A DNA stretch of 64,000 nt from Diphasiastrum complanatum. Taxonomy: Eukaryota; Streptophyta; Lycopodiopsida; Lycopodiales; Lycopodiaceae. Positions 1-17,270 of this stretch are shown here, in pieces. The notes under the pieces are model-generated. The model ran no database searches. It was not told the origin of the DNA and saw only the letters and a list, made by a program, of their open reading frames with translations. The stretch covers positions 16,832,222-16,896,221 of the forward strand of contig CM055108.1 of assembly GCA_029204225.1 (NCBI GenBank), written 5' to 3'. The translations under genes and the position numbers were made by a program. Within the stretch, counting starts at the first letter, position 1. Every line of letters begins with the position of its first letter.

Positions 1-4487
<4,487 letters not shown>

Positions 4488-4760
4488 ACGTAAGACCCTA
4501 TCCCTTATCCCTTACCCTAAACCCTTTTTTCTAGATCCCTAAAATTCTCACCCCTTATTCTAAAATCTTTCTGCTATATTCCCTACTCTAAACTCTGAAT
4601 TCAAAACCCTAGGCCCTAAACCCTAAACCCAAAACCCTAAATCCTAGATCTTTAAGTTGAAACCCGTAATCATAAACCCCAAGCTCCTTTCTCTAGATCA
4701 CTTACCCTAAAGTCCCTTATCTAAATCCCTAGCCCTAGATCTCTAGATCCCTATACCAGT
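4488..4760. repeat. degenerate telomere-like tract (CCCTAAA variants)
   Basis: The tract contains many CCCTAAA, CCCTTA, CCCTAGA and ACCCTAAA variants, densest at about 4600-4640 where ccctaaaccctaaaccc occurs. CCCTAAA is the plant telomere unit. The copies are degenerate and interspersed, so this is an interstitial telomere-like remnant and not a chromosome end. Confidence 0.7.
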
Positions 4761-4899
4761 TACTCCTTACCCAACTCTAACACAAAAAACATTTGTTCAA
4801 TTCCTATACAAGAAAAAAAAGAAAAATTCTATACAATTTCATAGATTCAAGTGAACATATCTAGAAATTACAAACTGGAAAAAGTGGAAGGTTTCCTAG

Positions 4900-5495
4900 A
4901 TTGACAATCTAGAGAATCTAAGGATAGTGAATAAAATAGGGGTTCCCACCAAATTTCAATTTCAAATTGGTTCTCTCCAATTATTGAATGGGTTCCCACT
5001 CTTTTTTAAATTTGAATAGTTAGGGAGGTAGAAATGGGCCAATAAGATTTTGAGGCCAAGAGCCTCCTCTCCACTATAAATAGGAGCAAACTCGAACTGC
5101 TTCTCATGTTCAAATCTTCATTTCAATACAAGTAGATTGGTTCTCTTAACTTGTGAATGTCCTTGCTCTCTAACTCTATTCCTCATCTCTTATGCTTTTG
5201 TTGTATTTGCTATTTGTTGGATTTGAATATTATTGGGATTTATATTTCTTATGTTTTTTTTGAGAGAGAAGGGGAGAGAGAAAAAGAATAAGCTATTATC
5301 AAGATGAATTTTAGGGTTAATTCTTAGTGTTAATGGATGTTAGAGTTAGATGTGGATCTTTCATACATGCTGAATTCTGAGATATGCTATCACTCTCATG
5401 GGATCGAACCTATGTGTGACAACTAACTTCATCTCCTTGATGCTTGAGTGCTTGGATCTTGGGATGAGGATAGGATAGCAAATAAACCCACTACA
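4900..5495 (+). mobile_element. LTR-like segment upstream of family copy A
   Basis: The right edge is inferred from a CTACA end followed within two bases by a Tat/Athila-type PBS. A TATA box (ctataaataggag) lies at about 5074-5086. It follows a 'ccaataag..ttttgaggccaagagcctcc' context like that at the same place in the LTR at 36.8-37.6 kb. The left edge is not defined. This would drive transcription of the element that carries family copy A. Confidence 0.5.
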
Positions 5496-5496
5496 A

Positions 5497-5517
5497 TTTC
5501 GGCGTCGTTGTCGGGGA
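5497..5517 (+). promoter_or_regulatory. degenerate Tat/Athila-type primer-binding site
   Basis: The sequence ttcggcgtcgttgtcgggga differs in a few positions from the tggcgccgttgccgggga signature found just inside the 5' LTR of plant Tat/Athila-type gypsy elements. It directly follows the presumed LTR end. The related site at 37632-37649 supports the call. Confidence 0.6.
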
Positions 5518-5653
5518 GCTATGCCAATTTTTCAGTTTATAACATGTTTGGTTGATGGTTAGCTTGCAATAGGCATTTTGTCTTCCCTCTCTAGATCACT
5601 CCATCCCTGACCTTCCAGAAGTTAACACTGACATTGGGGGTGATGACGACTTC

Positions 5654-6600
5654 ATGGCAGATCCGTTGGAGTCAAGAAGATTCTCACCCAGACAAGACAC
5701 AGGTGCACTTGAGCCATCAACGAGTGAGCGGGCAAAGGAAAAAGATATGGGCAATAAGGCCTTGGATGATTACTTGCCGAGGCCACCACAACCACGTAGG
5801 GCGGCTTTTCCTATCAGGCCCAAGGGCAAGATGGCTGATACCAAAGAATTAGAGAAATTCGAAAGGAAATATCCTCCCAACATGAGAGGAGGCAAAGAGG
5901 AGATAGATCAAAGCCAATACTTCACTAGGGATGAGATCATTGCGGTACTACAACTGCAACCTGAATGGCAGAACAAGGTCTTAAGGGATAGCAGGCGGCT
6001 GCAAGAGTACCTGAGGGCACCGACATGGAAGTGAATTGATCCATTCTACATGCCGCTCAAACAAAAAAATCCATGGCCAGCAGGAAAGGCACGGGTTGAG
6101 GTGGTGAACTGGCCAGTGATTCCGAGAATTTCAGCCAGAATCTCCCCGAATGACCTGAGGCTATAGTTGCTAGACTTCGGGCACAAATACAAGACAAGTG
6201 CCAATCTATGCGTGCAAGAAAGTGCCAAATACTGCCAATCCATGGACTTTCTAATGCAGCAATAATATTTTTGAGATCGTGGTTTGGATCCGATCAGGAT
6301 CAATTCCAACGTAGCCCTCCAATCATAGGAAGATCATGAGATGATGGCCCAGCTATACTACAGAGCGACCTTCATGTCATCACGATACGTCACCATGGTA
6401 GAAGACTGGCAGGAGATGGGCTTCATCGAAAAGATACGAGAGTACTTGGGCCACTAAATTATGGAAGTAAGCTCCGCTTCCAAGTGTTCGAAGTCCTAGG
6501 GCAAAAGATGAGCGAGCGGAAACAAATAGATAACGAGGCGAGCAGGACTCGCAAGAGGTTCTCAAGAGGGCTGGAATGTAATAGCTATTGAGAGATCTTC
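5654..6600 (+). pseudogene. copy A of unrecognised retroelement-associated protein family
   Basis: An open frame of 126 codons (5654-6034) starts about 140 bases after the PBS, where gag normally lies. Its last third (TRDEIIAVLQLQPEWQ...) aligns with copy C (NELQVLPALQPQPEWRQ). Coding similarity continues in broken frames: VNWPVIP at about 6100 and a YYRA motif at about 6357, with several stops between. No zinc knuckle, protease or polymerase is visible, and I know no family for it. Position suggests a gag or an extra 5' ORF of a gypsy-type element. It is non-functional because of stops after codon 126. Confidence 0.55.
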
Positions 6601-7831
6601 ATTTTTGAAAAACAATTTTGTGGATAAAAAGCACCTGGTTTTACGGAAGCGAACGAAGATCCATGCTTTTCCAAGTGCCGAGCGGAAGGACATCACCTGT
6701 GTTGCAATGGGTCCTGCAACAGATTAGGGGTGGATAATGTTAGCGGATTCTAGAGAATCCGTAGATGCCAAGCCAAGCTGAAGACACAGAGTATCTCTCA
6801 CCCATGACCGAGGAGGTCTCAGAAGGAGGAGAGCAGAAGAAGCTGAGAGCTGAGAGCTGAGAATTACTAGCTAGGATGACAATTATTATCTATGTGAGCC
6901 TACATGGTGTATCCCAGAGAAGGAACGACCATGTAGGGCTAGTAATGATTCCTAGGCATTGTAAATAAGTGTAGACCCCCTTAAATAATTTAGAGTGAGC
7001 CATCTTTTGATGGTGACCTCTAGTGGAAGGGCAATTTCCACATGTAATTTCTAATTTGGTGGAATTGCCACTTGGGCTCCACATGGGCAGCCTTCTTGCT
7101 TATTTAAGGGCCCGCCTCTCTTGTGAGGGAGCTTTGATTGTATTGTCAATTTCTCTTGAGTGAATAAAGAAGATCTTCCACAAGTTCTTGATGATTGTGA
7201 AGCTCCTTGTTCATGGCAATCTTCTTGAGTGAAAGTTCTATGAGCATGTTCTGATTTCCTTTTGTGTTTGCAGATTAATTAAATTTCTTGCTTACTCTCT
7301 TGCTTGTGGAATGTAGATGTGGATTAACTTTCTTGTTTCTTGATTTCTGTAGTTTCAGCATGCAGGTAAACTATAGAGTTGAGAATGTGGATTTGATTTG
7401 CATACTCTCTAACAATCCTGTCCTTGATTGTTCTTGGGTATTCCGAGCATCAAGAAATGGGTGTTTTTTGATCCTTGGGCTGCTAGAATGCCGTTAGGAG
7501 GCTAGTTTTCTTGTTTCTTGTTTCTTGTTGAGTAGCTTAATCTTGTCATTGCATTGTTCCCTGATTTCCTAGATAGATTGTAGATTTCCTATCTGACTTA
7601 GAACGTTGATCTATGCTGAGCTAGGACTGGTTGCATGGCTTGTAAATGCATGTAGCTGAGTAATGTAACCATTTCTCCCCACAAACAGGCTGGGAATACA
7701 CGTAATCTGAGAAACACTTCTGCCTGGAAACCATTCTAACAAGAAGATTAAACTGTAAAGAACTGTAACCAACAGAAGTAACAAAGAATAAGAACGAAAA
7801 AGAATCGTGTTCACAAATTCAGCTGGAATCT
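6601..7831. other. no gene; possible LTR fragment with TATA and polyadenylation-like signals
   Basis: A TGTTAGCGG start at about 6735 is followed by a short inverted repeat (GGATTC/GAATCC). A tatttaaggg TATA-like box lies near 7100 and an AATAAA signal near 7164, the order expected across U3-R of an LTR. No matching partner or PBS was found, so the element is unassigned. Confidence 0.3.
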
Positions 7832-8940
7832 GTGAACATGTGTGTGGATTACAAGGGGCTTAATAAAGTGACTATAAAGAATAAATATCCATTACCCATG
7901 ATGGATGACCCTTTAGATCGCTTGGGTGGAGCACGGTATTTCACCAAGATAGATCTTAGGACAGGGTACCATCAAATAACAATTAAGTCGGAAGATGTCC
8001 AAAAGACAGAATTTTGTTCTAGATCTGGTCATTATGAATTTCTAGTGTTGTCATTTGAATTAACGAATGTTCTAGCAACATTCTAGCAAATGATGAACGA
8101 TTTATTTCATCCATATTTGGGGAAGTTTGTGGTTGTATTCTTAGGCGACATTCTCGTTTACAGTAAATCCTTGGTGGAATCGTCTTGATGAAGCTCCGTC
8201 GATAGGTACTCCATGATAAAGAGTCCAAGTGTGAATGCTTTAACCAGAGTTGCTTTATCTCGGTCATAAGATCACAGTAAATGGGATCACGATTGACGAG
8301 GATAAAATCAAGATTGTGATTGAGTGACCAATTCCAGGAACTGTGAGGCAAGTAAAGTCTTTTTTAGGTTTTACACCTTTCTTCAAGAGATTTATTGAGG
8401 ATTATGCTAAATTAGCAGCACCGCTTAATAATCTGACAAAAGGAATTGTTAATAAAAAGAAAAAGAGGAATCAACCTAGTTCGCCTGTTGTTTGGAATGA
8501 GAAATTGAATCAGTGTTTTGAGAAACTTAAAACAATGATTGTCTCAGCTCCCATATTACAAATTGCAAATCCAGATTTACCTTATGTCGTGAGAACGGAT
8601 GCAAGTGATGTTGCAGTTGGAGTAGTTCTATTACAAATGGATAAGCCACTAGCGTTTGAGAGCAAAAAATTCACTGGTCCTTAGTTGCGTTACACTACGC
8701 AGGAAAAGGAATTGTTTGTTGTAGTCCATGCACTTAAAACATGGAGACACTACTTGTATGGTAGTAAGTTTGTAGTGTATACGGATCACCAGCCTCTTAA
8801 GTATTTTTGTAATCAACATGGTCTTCGAGGGAGAAAAGCTCGATGGCTGAATTGATGCAAGAATTCGATCATGAAATCCGTTACATAAGAGGCAGCTCTA
8901 ATCAAGTTGCAGATGCTTTTAGTCGGATCGGTGAACTGAA
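7832..8940 (+). pseudogene. gypsy reverse transcriptase and RNase H remnant
   Basis: The RT part shows [21 protein letters not shown] and, after a stop at 8084-8086, FLGDILVYSK. That last motif is the catalytic box with the first Asp replaced by Gly. A frame disruption follows at about 8190. The thumb (FLGF..FFKRFIEDYA) starts near 8357. RNase H follows with RTDASDVAVG, a stop at 8682-8684, then QEKELFVVVHALKTWRHYL and YTDHQPLKYF. Order and spacing are normal for Ty3/gypsy pol; the enzyme could not work. Confidence 0.9.
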
Positions 8941-9129
8941 CGTGTTGTCATTCAGCCAGATTTCTACGGATCTATGTCTTTCGCTGAGAGGAAAATATAA
9001 ATCAGATTCCCATGTTGGACACATTTGGAACATTGTTCAGACCGAAAGAAATGTGGGCAGTGTTGAGTCAAAAACACAAGGGACTCAACTAACTAAGAAA
9101 GATAAGAAGATTGTGGAATAGTTCACCAT

Positions 9130-9770
9130 TCAAGATGGATTACAATTTTGAAATGGAAAAGTTTGCATACCTGGTGATGATGAGCTCAAATGAAAGATTT
9201 TGTTTGAATGTCATGACATACCCTGTGCAGGACATCCCAGCATACACAAGACTCTGGACTTGGTTAAGAGGGAATTTTATTGGCCAAAGCTCAAGCCATA
9301 TGTCGAGTCATATGTTGTTAAATACAAGCCCTATAAACTAGCAAAGGCTGAACACCATAAGGTTGGTGATTTGTTGCATCCATTAGATATTCCAGATAAT
9401 AAATGGGAAATCATATCAATGGATTTTGTAGTTGGACTTCCAAAGACTCAATGGCAAAATGATTCTATTTGGGTTGTAGTGGATCGGTTAACCAAGTTAG
9501 CTGCATTCATACCAGTCAAGTCAACTATAAAGGCTTCTGATTTAGCCCAGATCTTTGTTGAAAGATTATTTTGGTTGTATGGTCTGCCGAGTGACATTGT
9601 TAGTGATAGAGATCCTAAGTTCACAGGTCACTTTTGGTAAGCAATATTTCATAAACTGGAAACTTCTGTGAGTTTCAGTTCTTCTAATAATCCTGAATCA
9701 GATGGCCAAACAAAAAGTCCTTTTATGCTTATGTATCTAGATCTCCAGTAAATGTTGAGACGTAAGATCC
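9130..9770 (+). pseudogene. gypsy integrase remnant
   Basis: The zinc-binding N-terminus keeps both His (HDIPCAGHPSIHKTL) but the CxxC pair has become KYKPYK. The core keeps its first two Asp (SMDFVVGLP and SDRDPKF). The Glu region reads SDGQTKS where SDGQTE is expected, so the third catalytic residue is lost. An early stop lies at 9638-9640. It is downstream of RNase H in the same decayed chromovirus. Confidence 0.88.
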
Positions 9771-9898
9771 AGAAGGTTGCTGATTTTTTGCATGATATGC
9801 AAGAAATGTTGCAAGTGGCTAAGGATAGTATCCGAAGTGCTTAGGATAGAGCTAGAACTATACTGATCTTAAGAGATCTCCAAGAGATTTTAAAGCTG

Positions 9899-10312
9899 AT
9901 GATTGGGTATATCTTAGGATTCCAAAAGATTCTAAGATGTTACGTACAGGAAAGCATTATAAGCTATCTACTCGTTATTGTGGACCTTTCAGGATTGTAC
10001 ATAGAATTGGTTCTTTGGCGTATGAACTCGATCTTCAACAAATCGACTGCACACCCAATATTTCATGTAAGTCATTTGAAGCTAAGTTTATATGATGGTG
10101 AGGTTGGATCGGATGAGGATTTATCCCATTTGGAAGATTTGTCACTTAGTGAACCTTTGGAATCTGAGAAAGTGCTCAAAACCAGAGATAAACAATTGAG
10201 AAATCGTTCTATCTCTGAGTGCTTAATTCAGTGGAAGGGTCGTACTGAGGATGATGATTCATGGGAGAGAGTTGATAGCATAAAGAAGAATTTCCCAAAT
10301 TTTAGTTTCTAA
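9899..10312 (+). pseudogene. integrase C-terminus with chromodomain
   Basis: The 137-codon frame ends with a chromodomain-like segment: ECLIQWKGRTEDDDSWE, close to the usual YLVKWKG..EEDATWE pattern. Before it lies the HPIFHVSHLKL motif typical of the integrase C-terminal region. Chromodomains at this place define chromoviruses and are thought to bias integration to particular chromatin. The N-terminal part of the frame is shifted relative to integrase. Confidence 0.85.
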
Positions 10313-10327
10313 GGATAGAAATAGTTT

Positions 10328-10340
10328 AAGGAGGGAAGAA
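10328..10340 (+). promoter_or_regulatory. polypurine tract of the chromovirus
   Basis: The purine run aaggagggaagaa directly precedes TGTTATGTCC, the presumed 3' LTR start. This is the primer position for plus-strand synthesis in LTR elements. Confidence 0.75.
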
Positions 10341-10860
10341 TGTTATGTCCATGACCAGTACATAGGATACAATACACTCCTAGTCTTGGATACACGGTAC
10401 TCTAGTGAAACAAGCTGTTAGTTATGCCACGTCATACTGGACATGACCCGAAAGTAACTAATATCCTTGTGAGGCCTAGGACACACTAAACGGAGTTTAG
10501 ACAAGGTATGAGATAGTGTATGCATGTGTAGAGTTATCAACAGCAATTCTATGAATAGTTGGTCCATGCATAGGACTCTATTCTAGGTGAATCTATGTAT
10601 AGGGAACATAGGGCTATGCATGGCTATGTGCCCAGGATGCTTTTGGCTCTATGTAAGAGGCCCAAACTTGCCCTACTCCATCATCATGGTTCTTGATTCA
10701 TTGCCAGGCTCTCACTCTACATTCATGGTTCTTGTTCCTTGGCTTGGGGGTGAGGCTTCTAGAGATTGATTGGATGCGTCTACTTGGTTGGGTGGTTTCT
10801 CCACATTGTGTTATCCTTTTGTGTTTAGGATTTGTAATCAGGATCTAAGGAGCTTCCCTT
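10341..10860 (+). repeat. 3' LTR (partial) of the chromovirus
   Basis: It starts with TGTTATGTCC immediately after the polypurine tract. No matching 5' LTR is in the window because the element is 5' truncated, so the right end is an estimate. Confidence 0.55.
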
Positions 10861-10865
10861 ATAGA

Positions 10866-11030
10866 GTGTGTCGCATTTTTAAGGGCAACGTCAGTTTTTC
10901 TTTCAATGGTAGTGTCGCTTTTTCCCGAAAAAAGAAAAAGGTGAAACACTTGACAGTAGGCCTGAAAAACTTTTCTAAGGCACTTACAAGATAGTCACTT
11001 TTTTTCGAAAAAAGAAAAATGCGACAACGT
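10866..11030. repeat. inverted/direct repeat able to form a hairpin
   Basis: gtcgcattttt at about 10869 pairs with aaaaatgcgac at about 11015. Between them, the block cgaaaaaagaaaaa occurs twice in direct orientation (about 10925 and 11008), each preceded by a T-rich stretch with which it is partly palindromic. No coding function is visible. It lies between the chromovirus LTR and a copia fragment. Confidence 0.55.
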
Positions 11031-11268
11031 CAAGAGAGTTGGCCAAAATCATTTTCTAGGTGTTTTTGACTTAGTGATGCATTTTCCTCATGACCAAAAA
11101 TTGCAAACTGTGTGACGAAACAGTTCAAAAATGCAGACTATGCGAAACATAGTCGAAAATGCAACAGTCAAGAAAAACAACAAGGAAAAACTAAGAAAAA
11201 TGCTAAGGCTTTAAACGATAGAGACTCTTAGATTCTACACACGTGTTGCAAGAATAGCATAAGCAAGC

Positions 11269-12355
11269 ATGCATGTGACATTCACAGATGAAGCATGCAA
11301 TGTGGTTGATGCTAGCACTAGTACCCTCATCACGCAAGACAGACGGAAAGGCAATCTGTATCATCTGAAGGTATGCCTACCTGCAGAACAAGCACATCAG
11401 ATCCATGAGTCCACGGATGTTCTATGGCATAGGAGACTATGTCATATGAGCACATTGGTGTTGTATCAAGCAAGCCAACATGACGTATTCATAGGGCTAG
11501 CATCAAAGATGCAACCAAACATCCTGTGATGCATGCCACAAAGGCAAGATGTCCCGTCCATCCTTTTCAAAGGACCGCTTCAGAGCAACAGAGCTCCTAG
11601 AGTTGGTACATTCGGACATCTACAGACCATTTGGATGTGGTTTCTATAGGAGGCTCAAGTTACTACATCACCTTCATCGATGATTTTAGTAAGTTCTTCG
11701 TCATCTACTTCATCCACAACAAATCAGAACTCAACCTCAAGAGACAAGTTGGAGAGGTAGAGACAAACCTTTTGGTGTGAGAAGGATTGAAGTTGCAGGT
11801 GACAAATGCAAGGAGAAGGATGTACCGTGGGATAGATTTTCACAAGGAAGCCGATCAGCTGACATGAAGCTCCATGAGTGGTTTGAGAGACTGTTGGAGA
11901 GCCGTGACATGGATGACTTTCCAGGATCATCTAGCCAGGGAGAGCTACAAAGATCAACAAGAGAGAAGACACAACCTGAAAGGTATGAAGCAAACTATGC
12001 TCTCTTATCTAGCATTATTCAAAGCAAAGAACCTTCGACTTATGGTGAAGCGAAGGATGATAACATTTGCGTCAAGGCCATGGGAGAGGAGATGGAGTCA
12101 ATTGCTAAGCATAGCGCATGGGACTTAGTAGAATCACTAGTTGGTAGGATACCCATCGGATGCAAATGGGTATACAGGATTAAGTACCATGCAAATGGAA
12201 GTATAGCAAAGCACAAGGCAAGATTGGTGATCAAAGGGTATGCACAAAGTAAAGGGATCGACTACGAGGAGACCTTTGCGCCAGTATGTAAGTGGAATAC
12301 TCTACGTCTACTTGTTGCTTTAGCTTCAAATTTTGGTTGGCCTTTGCATCAAATG
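11269..12355 (+). pseudogene. internally deleted Ty1/copia fragment (pre-integrase, integrase start, RT)
   Basis: First comes a pre-integrase zinc segment (LWHRRLCHMS). It is followed after a stop by the integrase start (LVHSDIYRPF, YYITFIDDFSKF) in shifted frames. Most of integrase is missing. From about 11960 the RT N-terminus is open: MGEEMESIAKHSAWDLVES, GCKWVYRIKY, KHKARLVIKGYAQSKGIDY and ETFAPVCKW. Similarity stops at LHQM, before the catalytic Asp. It resembles the copia pol at the right end of the window (shared SKGIDY.ETFAPV.KW.TLRL), so both belong to one lineage. Confidence 0.85.
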
Positions 12356-12430
12356 TGTTCGAAGCAAATTCTAAGTCAAACTTGGCATACCACCTTTAGA
12401 AATCCAAATCCTAGCCTCCAAGACCCATAA

Positions 12431-13399
<969 letters not shown>

Positions 13400-13717
13400 A
13401 AGCAAGCATTTGATACAAACCTTGAGAAAACCTTGCAATGGCAATATGTGATAAATTGGGGCTTGACTTGTGACCTATTCAACAAAGCAAATGTTCACAG
13501 GTTTGTTTAATTGATTGAATCCTTCAAGTCCTTAGCAAAGTTATATTCTCTTCCTCTACAACTAACCACACAATATCTTCTATATTTGTGCAAGGGTGAT
13601 AACTTGGGAAATCATTAAGGTATACCTATGATTAGAGAGGTCTAGCAATCCATGTTGACATCTTGAAGTTGCATTACACTTCACATGGACATACTAGATT
13701 GAAAATTGAAAAACAAA

Positions 13718-13852
13718 ACTTAGATCATTTCTTAATCATGAATTGAATAAAGCTCCAAAAATACTTAGATCATTTCTTAATCATGAATTGAATAAAGCTC
13801 CAAAAAGACTTAGACCATTTCTTAATCATGAATTGAATTAAGCTCCAAAAAG
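13718..13852. repeat. 45-bp minisatellite, three copies
   Basis: Three adjacent units start at 13718, 13763 and 13808, each beginning acttaga(t/c)catttc and ending agctccaaaaa. The first two are almost identical and the third has two or three changes. This looks like a recent local tandem duplication. Confidence 0.92.
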
Positions 13853-15254
13853 AGAGAGTAACAACTAGAAAGAGTAAAGAGATGCCCAACAATGTCTTGC
13901 AATTAATCATAACCCATGACTTTGGAGTTGGTGTCATAGACTCGACTCCAAGAGCAAAATATTAAACGAGAGAAGATTGGCCCTCATTTGGTGTGGCGGT
14001 GGGGCAGACATGCTTTGGTTGGCGTCACCTAGGTTCCATTTTGTGGCCGCTCTTGGGCATATGGTACACCTTAGCCAAGGTCTAATCAAGATTAAGAAAA
14101 TAAAGAGAATATAAGGTGAATTGTTTTGGAGGAGAAATAGGAGTGCTTGGAAAAATTGGCAAAGTATAGAAATGGAACCGGCAAGTTTTCTCAAAACCAA
14201 TAATATCATAAAATATCTGACCGTTTTTTATACAAGCATATATACCTTTTTATGAGTACAAGTCTTTAAAAAATTGAGAAGTTTTATAAAGTGTAGGTTT
14301 TTTGAGGATAACTCAAAAGAGGTTTCCCGAGCACTGAGAAATAGATGCATGGATGGAACCAGTGCTTGCCAAAAACCTATAATGCATTCAAAAAAGCCTA
14401 CCAAATTTTTAATTCACCTACCAAGTTTTTTTTTGCAGTTTTCCAAAACCTACATGTTTGAGACCCTCTAGGCTATGAGCCTATCAAATATTAAACTCTA
14501 GGTTTTTATTTTCATATAAATTAGTAACTAAATGCTTTTAGCTTAAGAATTTAAAAAAAATTAGTTTGGCTCTAGGCTCTAGTACATTATTTACTTCGCC
14601 CATAACAAAGTTTAACAAGGTGCATGCCAATTTGACCTTTTGTTAAACCATAAAAGACCTTCTAACCTTTTGGAGAGCTTTTTGTTTTTTGAGCCTTCTC
14701 AAGCACAAAAGCAATAGGCTTTTTGACTCATGAGTTGTGAGAAAACCTATAAAAAAAAAGTTTATAAGTTTCCTTTAAGTTGTAAAAAAAGTTTTTGGCA
14801 AGCACGGGATGGAACCTTGGTCATGGGACTATTTGGGATTAGAAAAACAATAAAGAGGGAATATAAGGTGAATGTTTTTGGAGGAGAAATAGATGAAGTG
14901 AAGAATTTGAAAGGATGTTGCTTTGGATAAATATTTGCTAAAAATATATAGAAAAGTTGTAAGGAGCCTTAAATTAGGGCTTAAATGACATGGGGATGCG
15001 TGTGGTGAGAAACTGGAATGAGTATTATATGCCATGAAAATTAAGGGTGTGTCGGCACTCATCCGACAGCGTGGCCTTTGCCTTTGCCGCCTCGTTTGCT
15101 CTCCCTTCCATCTTCCAAGTTCGCATGTTCTTCCTTCGTTCGTGCCAGATACAGCTTCCCCTGCTAGCATCCAAATCTCTCTCCGCCCAGTGCCCAATAT
15201 TAGCTACAACCCACAATTTGCTATACTCTGTGCAGGTTTACATTCTTGTGAATT
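13853..15254. other. intergenic sequence, nothing recognised
   Basis: AT-rich with poly-A and poly-T runs. Short open frames at 15034-15277 and 14829-15197 lie on opposite strands of the same GC-richer patch and show no known domain. Confidence 0.45.
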
Positions 15255-15495
15255 TGCCAATTTCTAACTGCAGCTAGTTATTTCACTCAGAAGCTAAAAC
15301 CTACAAATCGCCTCACTCTCGGCAGTTTGAGATTTTTTTTTTCTGCTGCTTGTTATTTTACTAGGAAGCCAAAACCCACAAATTGGTTCACTCTTGGCAG
15401 TTTTGAATTTGATTTCATTTGTCAATTTCTGACTGCTGTCCATTATTTTACTCACAAGCTAAAACCCACAAATTGGTTTACTCTTTGGCAGAACT
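15255..15495. repeat. degenerate tandem repeat, about 80-90 bp, three copies
   Basis: Three units share the order tttct..ctg, (g/c)ttattt(t/c)act, aagc(t/c)aaaacc(c/t)acaaat and cactct.ggcag. They start near 15259, 15338 and 15424. The units have diverged by substitutions and small indels, so the duplication is not recent. It lies about 1.8 kb upstream of the WRKY start. Confidence 0.75.
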
Positions 15496-16757
15496 TGTCT
15501 TAATATTCATTTTACTCACAGGAGCATGACAGTCAGTCAAACAGTAGTTTTAGTTCTGTAGCTAGGTCCTTGTCTAAGGTAGCTTCAGTTATGAAGCATG
15601 TTCTCTAGTAAATGTTCTCGAATCTCTAGTAAATGTTGCTGATGTAGTGCCATTCATGAAAAAACTCCAGAGTAATTCAGGATTGATTTGATTTTAACTT
15701 CACCAAGCTCTCTGTGAATTTGAAGTACAGTTGCATCCACAGATTTTTCATGGAGTTGACTTATGAAATCCTAGCTTCCAGAGGGTGCCTAAGATCAAGC
15801 TGGGTATGCTCAAGAAATGTCCAAACTTGCTGATATTTTCAGCTAAGTTTGGAATGCATATCTGAGACTTGGAAAAAATTATTATTTCTGTGCCACCTGG
15901 TGACTTCTCACTGGGCCCCACAAATCGTGTCAAGTAACCCTTTGTGGGTTATTTTGGGTGTGGAGCCCTGGGGCAGAGATGTATCCCTAAGTCAGGTGCA
16001 TGATGCATGTGGCCGGCTACCCCACACTGGGATTTCGGGAATTGAGTCCCAGAATAAAGTCGTGTGATAGGATCTTGAGGCATTCAGTCCCGTTTAGGTT
16101 CAACGAGCAACTACAAGATCTAAACTTCAGCTTATACATTATAAGCAGGCTGCCACACAGCTGCTAAATACATATTAAATTACTCATGATTAGAATCCGA
16201 TCACGCTTCTAGAAATACAAGCATGATGTTGAATTAAAGAATTGAATTTCTTCTTGCATTTGAGGCGGTTGCGTATAGTATGAGAGGCTAGCTAATGAAT
16301 GTATCATAGTTTTTTGTAGATTGAGTTTCAATCAAACTGCTATTGCTGGCTGATAAAAAAAAAGATAGCAAAGTCTTTTTCTGATGAGCTCAGGCTTCCC
16401 ATTAGTTGCCTCACAACAATGAAGAACAGCTGCCTCGAGGTGGGAGGAGTTGCTACCGTTGGAAATTGGGCATCTGGATATGGATCGTGCATTAATGGCG
16501 GGCCCGCATCCCAATGGAAGGTGACTTGGGTACATGGATCAACCCAGCAATTTGCAATTTGAAGTGATTATTAAATTGGATGCTCTGGTCGTCCCACGTG
16601 CATTGTTGATGCACATTGCAGTTGTGTTGGTGCAATAAAACTGAGAAGATCATGCCCCAAACAAGTTGCTTTCTGGTTGTCTGATTCATCTTTCAACCCA
16701 AACAGAGAAATTTCGTGGTTTTTTACTACTCAACCGACTCAATAAGGGTCCTAATTA

Positions 16758-16759
<2 letters not shown>
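15496..16759. other. upstream region of the WRKY gene, no coding feature
   Basis: No gene is recognised on either strand. A TTGACT W-box core occurs near 15757. Open frames at 15748-15933 and 16332-16689 lack any family signature. Confidence 0.45.

Positions 16760-16826
<67 letters not shown>
16760..16826. repeat. (CT)n microsatellite in the WRKY upstream region
   Basis: A pure CT array of 67 bases ending about 445 bases before the WRKY start codon, so within the promoter or 5' UTR. GA/CT tracts are known binding sites of plant BBR/BPC (GAGA-binding) factors; a role here is only a possibility. Confidence 0.95.
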
Positions 16827-16830
<4 letters not shown>

Positions 16831-17044
16831 CGATTTATCTGCGAGTGATCTTCTACCAGAACAAGGCTCCTCAGCTAACACAGGATATATCTCCAAGCCG
16901 TCCAGAAGTTGATTAATGAGTATGTTCTGAATCATCTATGATGCTATGAAACTAAACATTTTCTGAGTTTACTTTCAATTCCATATCTCTTATGTAGTAT
17001 ACATGAACTACAGTAGGAAATTATGGGTTCTAAGATGTAATAAC

Positions 17045-17050
17045 TTGACT
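17045..17050 (+). promoter_or_regulatory. W-box core (TTGACT) upstream of the WRKY gene
   Basis: TTGAC(C/T) is the core bound by WRKY proteins. This copy is about 220 bases upstream of the start codon. WRKY genes are often auto- or cross-regulated through such boxes. A six-base match can also be chance. Confidence 0.4.
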
Positions 17051-17270
17051 TTCTTTGTTCCATCTTCTTGTTGCTGATTGTGGTGAGCCTCATATTTGTA
17101 GCCAATTAGTTTCAAGTGAAGTTTGATCGTTCTTGGTGCAATATCTCACCCACATCTCCTCTAGACGTTGTCCCCTCGAGGACTTCGTTCCGAATCGAAG
17201 CGGTTGAAGTCCAGATCTTAAATAGGCACGATAAGCATACTGATCGAGTACCTAGGCTATAGTTACGCTG

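Larger units (their letters stand above)
7832..10860 (+). mobile_element. decayed Ty3/gypsy chromovirus, 5' truncated
   Basis: Reverse transcriptase, RNase H, integrase and chromodomain remnants follow in the order of a chromovirus pol gene, ending with a purine tract and the start of a 3' LTR. Gag, protease and the 5' LTR are missing; the left junction is at about 7830. Several stops and frameshifts break the frame and several catalytic residues are changed, so it is long dead. The right end of the LTR is uncertain. Confidence 0.85.
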
